Positions 1 through 13,265 of a stretch of DNA of 64,000 nt are shown here, in pieces; the first letter of the stretch is position 1; each line of letters starts with the position of its first letter. Origin of the DNA: Pseudaminobacter soli (ex Li et al. 2025) (GTDB lineage: Bacteria > Pseudomonadota > Alphaproteobacteria > Rhizobiales > Rhizobiaceae); assembly GCF_003012705.1 (NCBI RefSeq), contig NZ_PXYL01000001.1:248001-312000 (forward strand), given 5' to 3'. Under the pieces are notes generated by a model, which had not been told where the DNA came from, ran no database searches, and saw only the letters and a program-made list of their open reading frames with translations. The translations under genes and the position numbers were made by a program.

Positions 1-675
1 CTTTTCGGCCAGCGGCACGGAGGCGGTGTTGGCCATGGTGCCGCGCTCGACATACATCGCCCGCTCCAGCTTGCCGGTGGCGGCGAGCGCGCGGCGGATT
101 TTCGGCAGGTTGCGCCCCACCTTCATGATGACGGCCGCGTCCGTGTCGGCCAGCCGCCGCGAAAGTTCGAACTCGCTCATCGTGCCGGGCAGTACGCTCA
201 GCACGTCGTCGCCCTGCACGATGGGCAGGCCGGTCTGCGACCAGCAGCCGGACATGGCGGTGACGCCGGGGATCACCTCGGTCGGGTAATGCTGCGACAG
301 CCGCACATGCAGGTGCATGTAGGAGCCATAGAACAGCGGGTCGCCCTCGCTCAGTACCGCGACCGTGCGGCCGGCATCGAGATGCTCGGCCAAGGCGCGT
401 GCGGACTCCTCGTAGAAGCCGGTGATGGCGGCCTTGTAGTCGGCGTGATCCTTGTCGATTTCGGTTGTCACCGGATAGAGCAGCGGCAGCTCGACGATGC
501 CGGGCTTGAGATGCGCCGAGACGATGGCGCGGGCATTGCCGTTGCTGCCGCGCTTGGCGAAATGCGCCAGCACGTCGGCTTCACCGAGTGCACGAACGGC
601 TTTCAGGGTCAGAAGCTCAGGGTCGCCGGGGCCGGTGCCGACGCCGATGAGGCGGCCTTTGGGTTCAGCGCTCAC
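1..675 (-). CDS. cobI: Precorrin-2 C20-methyltransferase, 3' end outside window
   Basis: CobI transfers a methyl group from SAM to C20 of precorrin-2 in aerobic cobalamin synthesis. The visible 225 residues start with the family glycine-rich motif GVGTGPGDPELLT and contain VLSEGDPLFYGSYM, both typical of tetrapyrrole (Cbi/Cob) methylases. The start is a GTG at 675 whose GTGA overlaps the cobH stop, so the two genes are translationally coupled. The reading frame is still open at base 1, so the C-terminus (about 20-30 residues by family length) is missing. It is the last visible gene of the riboswitch-controlled cob operon. Confidence 0.93.
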   Translation of the reverse strand, partial: MSAEPKGRLIGVGTGPGDPELLTLKAVRALGEADVLAHFAKRGSNGNARAIVSAHLKPGIVELPLLYPVTTEIDKDHADYKAAITGFYEESARALAEHLDAGRTVAVLSEGDPLFYGSYMHLHVRLSQHYPTEVIPGVTAMSGCWSQTGLPIVQGDDVLSVLPGTMSEFELSRRLADTDAAVIMKVGRNLPKIRRALAATGKLERAMYVERGTMANTASVPLAEK

Positions 676-1304
676 AGTCCGGGCCTCGCCAGCGCGTTGA
701 GTGCGGCGGCCGTCATGGCGCTGCCGCCGAGGCGTCCGCGCACGATGGCATAGGGCACGCCATAGGAATTTTCCGCCAGCGCATCTTTGGATTCGGCGGC
801 ACCCACAAAACCCACCGGCATGCCGATGATGGCCGCCGGCTTCGGCGCGCCGTCGCGCAGCAGTTCGAGCAGGTAGAAGAGGGCGGTCGGCGCATTGCCG
901 ATGGCCACCACCGAGCCCGCCATGCGGTCCAGCCACAGCTTGATCGCGGCGGCGGAGCGGGTGTTGCCGATCTCCTGCGCCAATGCCGGCGTGCGCTCGT
1001 CGCGCAGCGTGCAGATCACTTCGTTGTCAGCGGGCAGGCGGGCGCGGGTGACGCCGCGCGACACCATCTCGGCGTCGCAGAAGATCGGCGCGCCGGCCTT
1101 CAGCGCGGCACTTGCGGCCTCCACGAAGCCCGGCCCGAACTCGAATTTTTCGGCCGCCTCGACCAGGCCGCAGGCATGGATCATGCGCACGGCCACATCG
1201 GCTTCAGCCTCGGAAAAGCGCGACAGGTTGGCCTCGGCGCGAATGATGGCGAAGGAGCGCTCGTAGATCGCCGTGCCGTCGTGAATATAGTCGTATCCGG
1301 ACAT
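672..1304 (-). CDS. cobH: Precorrin-8X methylmutase
   Basis: CobH (CbiC family) moves a methyl group from C11 to C12 of precorrin-8x to give hydrogenobyrinate. The protein is 210 residues, the usual family length. It shows the conserved histidine segment RMIHACGLVE near residue 45, the GNAPTALFYLLEL helix and the IGMPVGFVGAAESK motif. A longer in-frame ATG lies at 1361, but that extension would run inside cobG, so the ATG at 1304 is preferred. The gene begins 2 bases after the cobG stop and overlaps cobI by 4 bases. Confidence 0.95.
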   Translation of the reverse strand: MSGYDYIHDGTAIYERSFAIIRAEANLSRFSEAEADVAVRMIHACGLVEAAEKFEFGPGFVEAASAALKAGAPIFCDAEMVSRGVTRARLPADNEVICTLRDERTPALAQEIGNTRSAAAIKLWLDRMAGSVVAIGNAPTALFYLLELLRDGAPKPAAIIGMPVGFVGAAESKDALAENSYGVPYAIVRGRLGGSAMTAAALNALARPGL

Positions 1305-1306
1305 CT

Positions 1307-2634
1307 CTATCCTTGCTGAAAAGCCATAGCCAACCGGCTTTCGCCGAGCCGTGCGATGCACTGTGCCGTGGTCTCGCCGGGACGGCGCTCGTTTGTCAAA
1401 AGCGCCGCGACCCGGCCGAAACCGCGAGCGAGTTCATAGCCCGGCGTGTACGCGGCCGGAAGTCCCTTCGCCGTCCCGTCAACGACAAGTCCGGCTCCTT
1501 TTTCGTCGCCCACCAAAGTGAGCGCCGAGCGGGCCGGATGCGCGCAGCCCTTGGCGCAGCCGGAAATGTGCAGCGTGACCGACGGATCGAGTGCTGCGCC
1601 GCTGTCGCGGGCGATTTCTTCGGCCACCTCGCGTGCGGCGATGCGGCCCGAAGCGCAGGCCGGCGCGCCGGGGCAGGCGGCGATCATGCGGCGCGGGTCG
1701 AGGGGATCGGTGATGAAGCCGAGCAAGGCTGCTTTGCGCTGCAGCTCGGCGCATGCGGATTGCGACAGGCCGAGAACCAGGATCGCGCGCTGCTGCGCGA
1801 AGCGGATTTCCCCGGCGCCCGATGTTTCTGCTGCGCGGCAGAGGGTGATTATGCGCTCAGCCTGTATGTGCCCGAAGGGCAGGCCGAGACCTAGGATCGA
1901 TGTTTCGCTGCCCAGCGGCAGGATTCCGATGGGCGAGGGCGGGTTTAGCGCCGGAAGTTCGTACTCTGAATCACCCGGCTGCAGGCGGCCGGCGACCAGT
2001 TTGCGCATCTCCTGAACCGTAAGATCCCGTGCCCGTGCCTCGCGGCCGCGCTCGGCAATCGAGTCCAAAATCGCCAGTGTCGCATCGCAAGCGTCGGTCT
2101 CGGAAACCGCGCCGATGGACGTTGCTGTGCGCGCATCGCCAGCAACCGCCAACAGCCACTGGCCGGGTGCGAGCGCCGTCAGCCGCACGTCGGCCTGCAC
2201 GGTGCTCATATTGAGCCGGCCGCCGCCATCGACCACGACGGACACTTTTGGCCCGAGCCGTGCGCCGACACCTGCCGCGTCGATGGCCTCGCGGATGCGG
2301 GCAGCGAGCGGTGAGGGATCGGCGATTTCTTCTGGGTCAAGACCCGCGAGCGGCCCCGTCTCCACCGGCACGCCGGTACGCACGGCAATGCCCAGCGCAT
2401 CGACCTCGGTTGCCAGCAATGTCGCGCTCTCCGCCGTCAGCCCGCGAATCTGCAGGCTGCCGCGCGCCGTGACCTCGATCACCCCGTTGCCGTGCCGCAG
2501 CGCGGATTCGCAGAGTCCGATCAATGCCTTGGCCGAAACTCCTCCAGCTACGGGGTTGAGCCGCACGAGAAGGCCGTCGCCCGTCTGCATGGGGGCTGAG
2601 AGGGCCGGGCAGGCGCCCCTGCGCGAAAAGCCGC

Positions 2635-2638
<4 letters not shown>
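1307..2638 (-). CDS. cobG: Precorrin-3B synthase
   Basis: CobG is the iron-sulfur, oxygen-dependent enzyme that converts precorrin-3A to precorrin-3B and marks the aerobic cobalamin route. The 443-residue product resembles sulfite/nitrite reductases. It has two ferredoxin-like halves and C-terminal cysteines for a 4Fe-4S cluster in the segments ACPGAPACASG and SGCAKGCAHPA. The ATG at 2638 overlaps the cobN stop (ATGA), which argues for this start over an in-frame ATG at 2716 inside cobN. Its presence means ring contraction here needs molecular oxygen. Confidence 0.94.
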
Positions 2639-6105
<3,467 letters not shown>

Positions 6106-6120
6106 GGCCGCGCGCCTGGG

Positions 6121-7154
<1,034 letters not shown>

Positions 7155-7158
<4 letters not shown>

Positions 7159-7589
7159 GAAATGTCCTTTACTATGGCAAGAGGGGGAATGCGCGCGACG
7201 AGGCCGCGCTTGAGGCTGTCGGGGCGGCCGCGCCAGGGCAGGATGCCGTCGGCGGCGGTCGCGAAAAGCTTTGCGCCGGCAATCAGGTCCGGCCCGCTTT
7301 CGGTCGTCAGGTCGCCGAAGACGTAGCTCCAGCAGCCGTCGCGCAGCAAAGCGGCGCTGAGGCGGCGCTTGCAATTGCCGAGGCATTCGACCTGGCGCAC
7401 GCGGATGTTTTCGTTGGCGGCGGCGCGCGCGGCATCCTGCGCCAGAAGTTCGCCCGCGCGGGGGCGGGCGTCGGAACCGGTTTCATCCCGGCAGGAAGAA
7501 CAGACGACAATGGTGACGTCGGAGCCATCCGGATCGCGGATGTCCTCGGCCAGCGCTGTCGGGTCAGCTTCGGTTTTCACTAGAATCAT
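7155..7589 (-). CDS. DUF1636 small metal-binding protein
   Basis: This 144-residue protein has two cysteine pairs, VVCSSCRD near residue 30 and VECLGNCKRR near residue 75. The arrangement resembles thioredoxin-like 2Fe-2S ferredoxin folds. DUF1636 genes are commonly found beside cobW in alphaproteobacterial B12 operons, and the one here is the first gene after a cobalamin riboswitch. A role in cobalt or redox delivery to cobaltochelatase is inferred from position only. The ATG at 7589 has an AAGGAG Shine-Dalgarno close upstream. Codons upstream of it lie in the riboswitch and are not coding. Confidence 0.88.
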
Positions 7590-7633
7590 GCTCCTTGCCC
7601 GGGAACACCCGCCGGGCGGTCGGATTAAAAATT

Positions 7634-7808
7634 CGACGGCAGGTCTCCTGGCTCGCGCTTCGTCGCCTCGCGCCGCCTTCCCGGAAAATTCCAGTGGCTG
7701 TCGGCCTTCGGCTCTTCGCTTACAGTTGCGGGTACAGCTGCGGAATTGGGATTTGTCCCCGCACCGCATTCCCTCTTGGCCCCTCCCTTTGCGGAGAGGG
7801 GACCGTCG
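7634..7808 (-). promoter_or_regulatory. Cobalamin riboswitch ahead of the cob operon
   Basis: Read on the minus strand, the segment has the class hallmarks in order: a GGGAATGCGGTGCGGGGAC-like stem region, the CCCGCAACTGTAAGC box, the GCCACTGG element, and the highly conserved GCCAGGAGACCTGCC near the 3' end. The P1 ends can pair (CGACGG at 7808-7803 with CCGTCG at 7639-7634). Between it and the DUF1636 start is a GC-rich stem (CCCGG/CCGGG) directly followed by the AAGGAG ribosome site, a plausible expression platform. Adenosylcobalamin binding should reduce expression of the whole operon. Confidence 0.93.
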
Positions 7809-7816
7809 CCGCGAAT

Positions 7817-9049
7817 TTAGGCGGGCGCGTGTTGTGCTGTCAACGCGCGGTTACGACCGAGAATGTCGCTGAGCGCCGGCGCAAGATCGCCGGCAGGCAC
7901 CACTTCGATGCGTTCCAGTTCCAGCCATTGCGCCATCAGGCGAAGCTCGTCGGCCAGCGCCTCGGCGGTGTGGGCAGGGGCGCCGGGTTCGGCATAGGCG
8001 GCCTGAACGCGCAGCACGCCGGCGGGGCGGTCGGCCTTGAGGTCGACGCGCGCAGCAATCGTGTCGCCGAGCAGGAAGGGCAGGACGTAGTAGCCATACT
8101 GCCGCTTGGCGGCCGGCGTGTAAATCTCGATGCGATAGCGGAAGCCGAACAGGCGCTCGGCGCGGGAGCGTTCCCACACGACCGGATCGAAGGGGGCGAG
8201 CAGCGCGCGGGCCTCCACCTTGCGTGGAATGCGCGCGCCCGTGTGCAAATAGGCCTGCTGGCTCCAGCCCTCCACGCGCACCGGCAGAAGCTCGCCCGAT
8301 TCGACCAGTTCTTCCACGCGTCCCTTCACGTCGGCCGGTGACAGACGAAAATAGTCGCGCAGGTCGCCTACCGTCGCGACGCCGAGCGCGCGTGCCGAGA
8401 TGCGCAGCAGATCGCGATGCGCGTCGGTAGCCTGCGGCACGGCTGCATTATATATGGCCGGCGGCAACACACGTTCCGGCAGGTCATAGAGGCGCTCGAA
8501 GCCGCGGCGCGAGGCGGTGGTGATGCGGCCCGCCCAGAACAGCCATTCGAAGGCGTGCTTCTCGTCGCTCCAGCCCCACCAGCCGCCCGATCCTTTGGCG
8601 CCGTCGATGTCGGAGGCCGCTATCGGGCCGCGTGCGACGACCTCGCTGTAGATGTCGTCGATGAGTTGCGTGTTCTTCCGCGCCCATTTGGCGAGGCCGG
8701 TGTACATTTCCTCATGGCGAGAGGCGCGTTCCATGCGCCAGCGCATCAGAGGATAGGTCTCGACCGGCAGGAGCGAGGCCTCGTGCGCCCAATATTCGAA
8801 CAGCGAGCGCTTTTTCGAGTTGGCCGCCTTGTCGAGCAGGTCGCGCGGGTAGGGGCCGAGCCGCGAGAACAGCGGCATGTAGTGGGCGCGCACCACCACG
8901 CTGACGGAATCAATCTGCAGCAGGCCGATGCGCGACAGCATCTTGTTCATCTGCCGCCAGCCTACAGGCCCGGCAGGGCGCGGATCGCCAAAGCCTTGAG
9001 CCGCCAGCGCAATGCGCCGCGCCTGCTTGAGCGAGATCTTTTCCTTCAT
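7817..9049 (-). CDS. YcaQ-like winged-helix DNA glycosylase
   Basis: The 410-residue product belongs to the HTH_42 (formerly DUF1006) family. It includes E. coli YcaQ/AlkX and Streptomyces AlkZ, which unhook DNA interstrand crosslinks and remove alkylated bases. The N-terminal part has the family motif GLLQIDSVSVV, a Q-hydrophobic-D catalytic signature like that of YcaQ (AlkZ has Q-hydrophobic-Q). It is followed by SLFEYWAHEASLLP. The C-terminal winged-helix part includes RRIEIYTPAAKR-type residues (RIEIYTPAAKRQYGYYVLP). The gene is transcribed toward the cob riboswitch but shows no functional link to it. Confidence 0.85.
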   Translation of the reverse strand: MKEKISLKQARRIALAAQGFGDPRPAGPVGWRQMNKMLSRIGLLQIDSVSVVVRAHYMPLFSRLGPYPRDLLDKAANSKKRSLFEYWAHEASLLPVETYPLMRWRMERASRHEEMYTGLAKWARKNTQLIDDIYSEVVARGPIAASDIDGAKGSGGWWGWSDEKHAFEWLFWAGRITTASRRGFERLYDLPERVLPPAIYNAAVPQATDAHRDLLRISARALGVATVGDLRDYFRLSPADVKGRVEELVESGELLPVRVEGWSQQAYLHTGARIPRKVEARALLAPFDPVVWERSRAERLFGFRYRIEIYTPAAKRQYGYYVLPFLLGDTIAARVDLKADRPAGVLRVQAAYAEPGAPAHTAEALADELRLMAQWLELERIEVVPAGDLAPALSDILGRNRALTAQHAPA

Positions 9050-9312
9050 GTCCTGTCGGTCCGGTGCGGCATGCGGCGACTCTTCCGCGATTTTCGGGGA
9101 ATCGAATGTGCATATGAGCCTATCAGTGTCGCAACGGGAATTGTGTCAGTAGCAAAACTGGAGTAAAAAAGTCTGGAAATTAATTGTGCCTCGAGCGGCG
9201 TCAAACGCGCAAAAGCGTTTGGCGCAGTCATCGTTTCGCCAAGGTTTGACTTGCTTCCCCGGACTGCCTGCGCTAACCCTCGCCGCGTTGCAGCATGGAT
9301 TTTCGGCAGCGC

Positions 9313-9359
9313 CCGCGACGTATGTGTCGCGGTCTCGTCGTTCGATTCGGTGCTATAAT
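9313..9359 (+). promoter_or_regulatory. Probable nuo operon promoter and operator-like palindrome
   Basis: A perfect TATAAT -10 element lies at 9354-9359, 34 bases before nuoA. No good -35 hexamer occurs at 16-18 bases spacing. Instead a 7-base inverted repeat CCGCGAC-N6-GTCGCGG (9313-9332) covers the position just upstream of and touching the -35 site, so an activator or repressor may bind there. The rest of the 344-base gap 9050-9393 is AT-richer and shows no gene. It contains the divergent start of the YcaQ-like gene. Confidence 0.5.
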
Positions 9360-9393
9360 CCAGGTCGATCGGCCGCCAACGGAAAGTCGGAGC

Positions 9394-9759
9394 ATGAGCG
9401 GGCTCTTAAGTTCATACCTTCCCATCGTCATATTCATCGGCGTCGCCCTGGTGATCGGCATCGCACTGATCGCCGCGCCATTCCTGATCGCGTATCGCAA
9501 TCCCGATCCGGAAAAGCTGTCGGCCTACGAGTGTGGCTTCAATTCCTTTGATGACGCGCGCATGAAGTTCGACATCCGGTTCTATCTGGTGTCGATCCTG
9601 TTCATCATCTTCGACCTCGAAGTGGCATTCCTCTTCCCGTGGGCGGTCTCTTTCAGTCAGATTGGCCTGTTCGGTTTCTGGTCGATGATGGTGTTCCTCG
9701 CCGTGCTCACCATCGGCTTCATCTATGAATGGAAGAAGGGAGCGCTGGAATGGGATTGA
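9394..9759 (+). CDS. nuoA: NADH-quinone oxidoreductase subunit A
   Basis: NuoA is a small membrane subunit of respiratory complex I. The 121-residue product has three transmembrane helices, near residues 7-30, 62-85 and 92-112. It contains the conserved loop [20 protein letters not shown] and the helix motif [16 protein letters not shown]. The ATG at 9394 gives the standard family length. An in-frame ATG at 9295 would add a non-homologous 33 residues across the TATAAT promoter. It is the first gene of the nuo operon and overlaps nuoB by 10 bases. Confidence 0.96.
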   Translation: MSGLLSSYLPIVIFIGVALVIGIALIAAPFLIAYRNPDPEKLSAYECGFNSFDDARMKFDIRFYLVSILFIIFDLEVAFLFPWAVSFSQIGLFGFWSMMVFLAVLTIGFIYEWKKGALEWD

Positions 9760-10331
9760 ACGAAGCACCCTCCACGCTGATCGCCCCGAAGGCCAAGGGC
9801 ATCATCGATCCGAATACCGGCAAGCCGGTCGGCGCCGACGACGCGTTCTTTGGCGAGATCAACAACGAGCTGTCCGACAAGGGCTTTCTGGTCACTTCGT
9901 CCGAGGCGCTGATCACCTGGGCACGCACCGGCTCGCTGATGTGGATGACCTTCGGCCTCGCCTGCTGCGCCGTGGAGATGATGCACATCTCCATGCCGCG
10001 CTACGACGCCGAGCGCTTCGGCATCGCGCCGCGCGCCTCTCCGCGTCAGTCCGACGTGATGATCGTCGCTGGTACGCTGACCAACAAGATGGCGCCTGCG
10101 CTCCGCAAGGTCTACGACCAGATGCCGGAGCCGCGCTACGTCATCTCCATGGGCTCCTGCGCCAATGGCGGCGGCTACTACCACTATTCCTATTCGGTGG
10201 TGCGCGGTTGCGATCGCGTGGTGCCGGTGGACATCTACGTGCCGGGCTGCCCGCCCACGGCTGAAGCCCTGCTTTACGGCATTCTTCTCCTGCAGAAGAA
10301 GATCCGTCGCACCGGCACGATCGAGCGGTGA
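9750..10331 (+). CDS. nuoB: NADH-quinone oxidoreductase subunit B
   Basis: NuoB holds cluster N2, the last iron-sulfur centre of complex I, next to the quinone site. The 193-residue product has the N2 ligands in [22 protein letters not shown] and [12 protein letters not shown]. The start MGLNEA at 9750 is chosen because it overlaps the nuoA end in the way common to this operon type. An in-frame ATG at 9729 would add seven residues of shadow sequence. Confidence 0.96.
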   Translation: MGLNEAPSTLIAPKAKGIIDPNTGKPVGADDAFFGEINNELSDKGFLVTSSEALITWARTGSLMWMTFGLACCAVEMMHISMPRYDAERFGIAPRASPRQSDVMIVAGTLTNKMAPALRKVYDQMPEPRYVISMGSCANGGGYYHYSYSVVRGCDRVVPVDIYVPGCPPTAEALLYGILLLQKKIRRTGTIER

Positions 10332-10337
10332 TCCCCA

Positions 10338-10943
10338 ATGAGTGAATCCCTTAAGGACCTCTCAGCCTATCTGGCCGAGAAGCTCGCCGGCAAGATTGTC
10401 GAGACGGTTCTCGCCTATGGCGAGCTGACGATCAGCGTCGAGCCCGCCGATATCGTCGACGTTACCAGTTTCCTGCGCAACGACGTGCAGTGCCAGTTCA
10501 TCTCGATCATTGACGTCTGCGGTGCCGATTATCCGACGCGCGCCAAGCGCTTCGATGTCGTCTACCACTTCCTGTCGCCGCGCCAGAACCTGCGCGTCCG
10601 CGTCAAGGTGCAGGCCGACGAGGATATGCCCGTTCCGTCGATCACCGGCGTCTACCCCGGTGCCGATTGGTTCGAGCGCGAAGCCTACGACATGTATGGC
10701 GTCCTGTTTTCCGGTCATCCCGATCTGCGCCGCCTGCTGACCGACTACGGTTTCGAAGGCCATCCGCTGCGCAAGGATTTTCCGCTGACCGGCTTCGTCG
10801 AGGTTCGCTACGACGACGAGCTCAAGCGCGTCGTCTACGAGCCCGTCTCGCTTCGCCAGGAATTCCGCAATTTCGACTTCCTGTCGCCTTGGGAAGGCAC
10901 GGACTATGTCCTGCCGGGCGACGAGAAGGCGAAGGCCAACTGA
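10338..10943 (+). CDS. nuoC: NADH-quinone oxidoreductase subunit C
   Basis: NuoC is a peripheral-arm subunit of complex I that contacts NuoD. The 201-residue product contains the 30 kDa subunit signature around [20 protein letters not shown] and the following [18 protein letters not shown]. It is separate from nuoD, as in other alphaproteobacteria, not fused as in E. coli. Its start is 6 bases after nuoB. It is followed by an extra gene, not directly by nuoD. Confidence 0.96.
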   Translation: MSESLKDLSAYLAEKLAGKIVETVLAYGELTISVEPADIVDVTSFLRNDVQCQFISIIDVCGADYPTRAKRFDVVYHFLSPRQNLRVRVKVQADEDMPVPSITGVYPGADWFEREAYDMYGVLFSGHPDLRRLLTDYGFEGHPLRKDFPLTGFVEVRYDDELKRVVYEPVSLRQEFRNFDFLSPWEGTDYVLPGDEKAKAN

Positions 10944-10954
10944 GGTCGCGCGGA

Positions 10955-11395
10955 ATGGGCGAAAGCGGAAGATTGACCGGTCGCTGCCTTTGTGGAGCTG
11001 TCAGCTTCACGGCTGTGCCGTCCAAAATGGAGATGGACGTCTGCCACTGCGGCATGTGTCGGCGGTGGTCGGGCGGCGCCTTCATGGCGGTCGGCTGCGG
11101 CAATTCGCTTGAGATCGCCGACGAGGCCGATCTCGGCGTCTACCGGTCGTCGGAATGGGGTGAGCGCGCCTTCTGCAAGAAGTGCGGCTCGTCGCTGTTC
11201 TGGCGTGGCGTGCATGACGGCAGCGTCGCCGTCTCCATGCAGGCTTTCGCAGAGCCCGAACGTTTCAATTTCGTCGAGGAAATCTTCGTCGACGACAAGC
11301 CCGCCAACTATGCTTTCGCCAACGAAACGCGCCGGTTGACCGGTGCGGAGGTTGTGGCGGCCTATGCAGCCAAACAGGAAGCCAACAATGGCTGA
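10955..11395 (+). CDS. GFA/CENP-V-fold zinc protein inside the nuo operon
   Basis: This 146-residue protein belongs to the glutathione-dependent formaldehyde-activating (GFA) family, a zinc fold. The ligands are visible as Cys11/Cys13 ([10 protein letters not shown]), Cys30/Cys32/Cys35 ([11 protein letters not shown]) and Cys74/Cys77 ([11 protein letters not shown]). It lies between nuoC and nuoD, starts 11 bases after nuoC and overlaps the nuoD start by 8 bases, so it must be co-transcribed with complex I. Nothing shows a role in complex I itself. Detoxification of an aldehyde-glutathione adduct or a zinc-dependent accessory role are both guesses. Many family members have no proven activity. 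Confidence 0.88.
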   Translation: MGESGRLTGRCLCGAVSFTAVPSKMEMDVCHCGMCRRWSGGAFMAVGCGNSLEIADEADLGVYRSSEWGERAFCKKCGSSLFWRGVHDGSVAVSMQAFAEPERFNFVEEIFVDDKPANYAFANETRRLTGAEVVAAYAAKQEANNG

Positions 11396-12578
11396 AACTT
11401 CCGTTCGCAATTTCAACATCAACTTCGGCCCGCAGCATCCGGCCGCGCACGGCGTGTTGCGCCTGGTGCTGGAGCTGGACGGCGAGGTGGTCGAGCGCGT
11501 CGATCCGCATATCGGCCTGCTTCACCGCGGCACCGAGAAGCTGATGGAGCACAAGACCTATCTGCAGGCCGTGCCCTATCTCGACCGTCTCGACTATGTC
11601 GCGCCGATGAACCAGGAGCACGCTTTCGCGATCGCGGTCGAGCGTCTGCTCGGCATCGACGTGCCGAAGCGCGGCCAGTTGATCCGCGTGCTCTATTCGG
11701 AAATCGGCCGTATCCTCAATCACCTGCTCAACATCACCACGCAGGCGATGGACGTTGGCGCGCTTACCCCGCCGCTGTGGGGCTTCGAAGAGCGCGAAAA
11801 GCTGATGGTGTTTTATGAACGCGCTTCCGGCGCGCGCATGCACTCGGCCTATTTCCGTCCGGGCGGCGTGCATCAGGACCTGCCGGAAAAGCTGGTCGAG
11901 GACATCGGCAAGTGGTGCGACCCGTTCCTCAAGACGGTGGAAGCGCTGGACGACCTGCTGACCGACAACCGCATCTTCAAGCAGCGTAACGCCGACATCG
12001 GCGTCGTGTCGCTGGAAGACGCCTGGGCCTGGGGCTTCTCGGGCGTCATGGTGCGCGGTTCGGGCGCCGCATGGGACCTGCGCAAGAGCCAGCCTTACGA
12101 GTGCTACTCCGAGATGGAATTCGACATTCCGGTCGGCAAGCATGGCGACTGCTATGACCGCTATCTCATCCGCATGGAAGAGATGCGCCAGTCGGTCCGC
12201 ATCATGCGCCAGTGCATCGAGCGCCTGCTCGGCACCGAAAGGGTGGGGCCGGTCTCCAACATGGACGGCAAGGTCGTGCCGCCCAAGCGCAGCGAGATGA
12301 AGCGCTCGATGGAAGCGCTCATCCATCACTTCAAGCTCTACACCGAGGGCTATCACGTCCCGGCGGGCGAGGTTTACGCCGCCGTCGAGGCGCCCAAGGG
12401 CGAATTCGGCGTCTATCTCGTCTCCGACGGCAGCAACAAGCCCTATCGCTGCAAGTTGCGGGCCCCTGGCTTCGCACACCTGCAGGCGATGGACTTCCTC
12501 TGCCGCGGCCACATGCTGGCCGACGTCACCGCTGTCCTCGGCTCCATAGATATCGTGTTTGGTGAGGTAGATAGATAA
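11388..12578 (+). CDS. nuoD: NADH-quinone oxidoreductase subunit D
   Basis: NuoD (49 kDa subunit) forms the quinone-binding pocket of complex I with NuoB. The 396-residue product opens with [24 protein letters not shown], including the conserved HPAAHG of the quinone site. It also has the helix [17 protein letters not shown] and ends in the FGEVDR motif. The ATG at 11388 overlaps the GFA-family gene. The nuoE ATG overlaps its stop by one base (TAATG). Confidence 0.97.
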   Translation: MAETSVRNFNINFGPQHPAAHGVLRLVLELDGEVVERVDPHIGLLHRGTEKLMEHKTYLQAVPYLDRLDYVAPMNQEHAFAIAVERLLGIDVPKRGQLIRVLYSEIGRILNHLLNITTQAMDVGALTPPLWGFEEREKLMVFYERASGARMHSAYFRPGGVHQDLPEKLVEDIGKWCDPFLKTVEALDDLLTDNRIFKQRNADIGVVSLEDAWAWGFSGVMVRGSGAAWDLRKSQPYECYSEMEFDIPVGKHGDCYDRYLIRMEEMRQSVRIMRQCIERLLGTERVGPVSNMDGKVVPPKRSEMKRSMEALIHHFKLYTEGYHVPAGEVYAAVEAPKGEFGVYLVSDGSNKPYRCKLRAPGFAHLQAMDFLCRGHMLADVTAVLGSIDIVFGEVDR

Positions 12579-13255
12579 TGTCAGTTCGCCGCCTCGCAGA
12601 CGAATCCGTCCAGCCCGCGTCCTTCGCGTTCAACCGCGAAATGGCCGCGCAGGCCCAGACCTGGATCAAGAAGTACCCGAAGGGCCGTGAACAGTCGGCG
12701 GTGATCCCGCTGCTGATGCTCGCGCAGGAGCAGGAAGGCTGGGTGACGCGCGCCGCCATCGAGCATGTCTCCGAAATGCTCGACATGCCGCGCATCCGCG
12801 TGCTCGAAGTCGCGACCTTCTACACCCAGTTCCAGCTCAAGCCGGTGGGCACGCGCGCTCACGTCCAGGTCTGCGGCACCACGCCCTGCATGCTGCGCGG
12901 CTCGGAAGCGCTGATGGATGTCTGCCGCTCCAAGATCCACCACGACCAGTTCCACACCAATGCCGACGGCACGCTGTCGTGGGAAGAGGTGGAGTGCCTG
13001 GGCGCCTGCGTGAACGCGCCGATGATCATGATCTTCAAGGACACCTATGAAGATCTGACGCCGGAGCGCCTGGCCGAGATCATCGATGCTTTCGAAGCCG
13101 GCAAGGGCGACACCATCAAGCCCGGCCCGCAGGTTGACCGCGTCTATTCGGCGCCGGAAACCGGCCTGACCTCGCTGACGGATGAGAAGGTGTTCCTGAA
13201 GTCTGCGCGCCCGAAGGCTGCGAAGGCCAACGGCGAAGAGAAGAAGACGGTCTGA
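12578..13255 (+). CDS. nuoE: NADH-quinone oxidoreductase subunit E
   Basis: NuoE (24 kDa subunit) carries the 2Fe-2S cluster N1a of the NADH-dehydrogenase module. The cluster ligands are in [13 protein letters not shown] (C-x4-C) and [11 protein letters not shown] (C-x3-C). The product is 225 residues, longer than the roughly 165-residue core. The C-terminal part after about residue 165 is lysine/proline-rich ([19 protein letters not shown]) and probably disordered, a common alphaproteobacterial feature. It is coupled to nuoD by a 1-base overlap. Confidence 0.96.
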   Translation: MSVRRLADESVQPASFAFNREMAAQAQTWIKKYPKGREQSAVIPLLMLAQEQEGWVTRAAIEHVSEMLDMPRIRVLEVATFYTQFQLKPVGTRAHVQVCGTTPCMLRGSEALMDVCRSKIHHDQFHTNADGTLSWEEVECLGACVNAPMIMIFKDTYEDLTPERLAEIIDAFEAGKGDTIKPGPQVDRVYSAPETGLTSLTDEKVFLKSARPKAAKANGEEKKTV

Positions 13256-13265
13256 GGGAAGAAAA

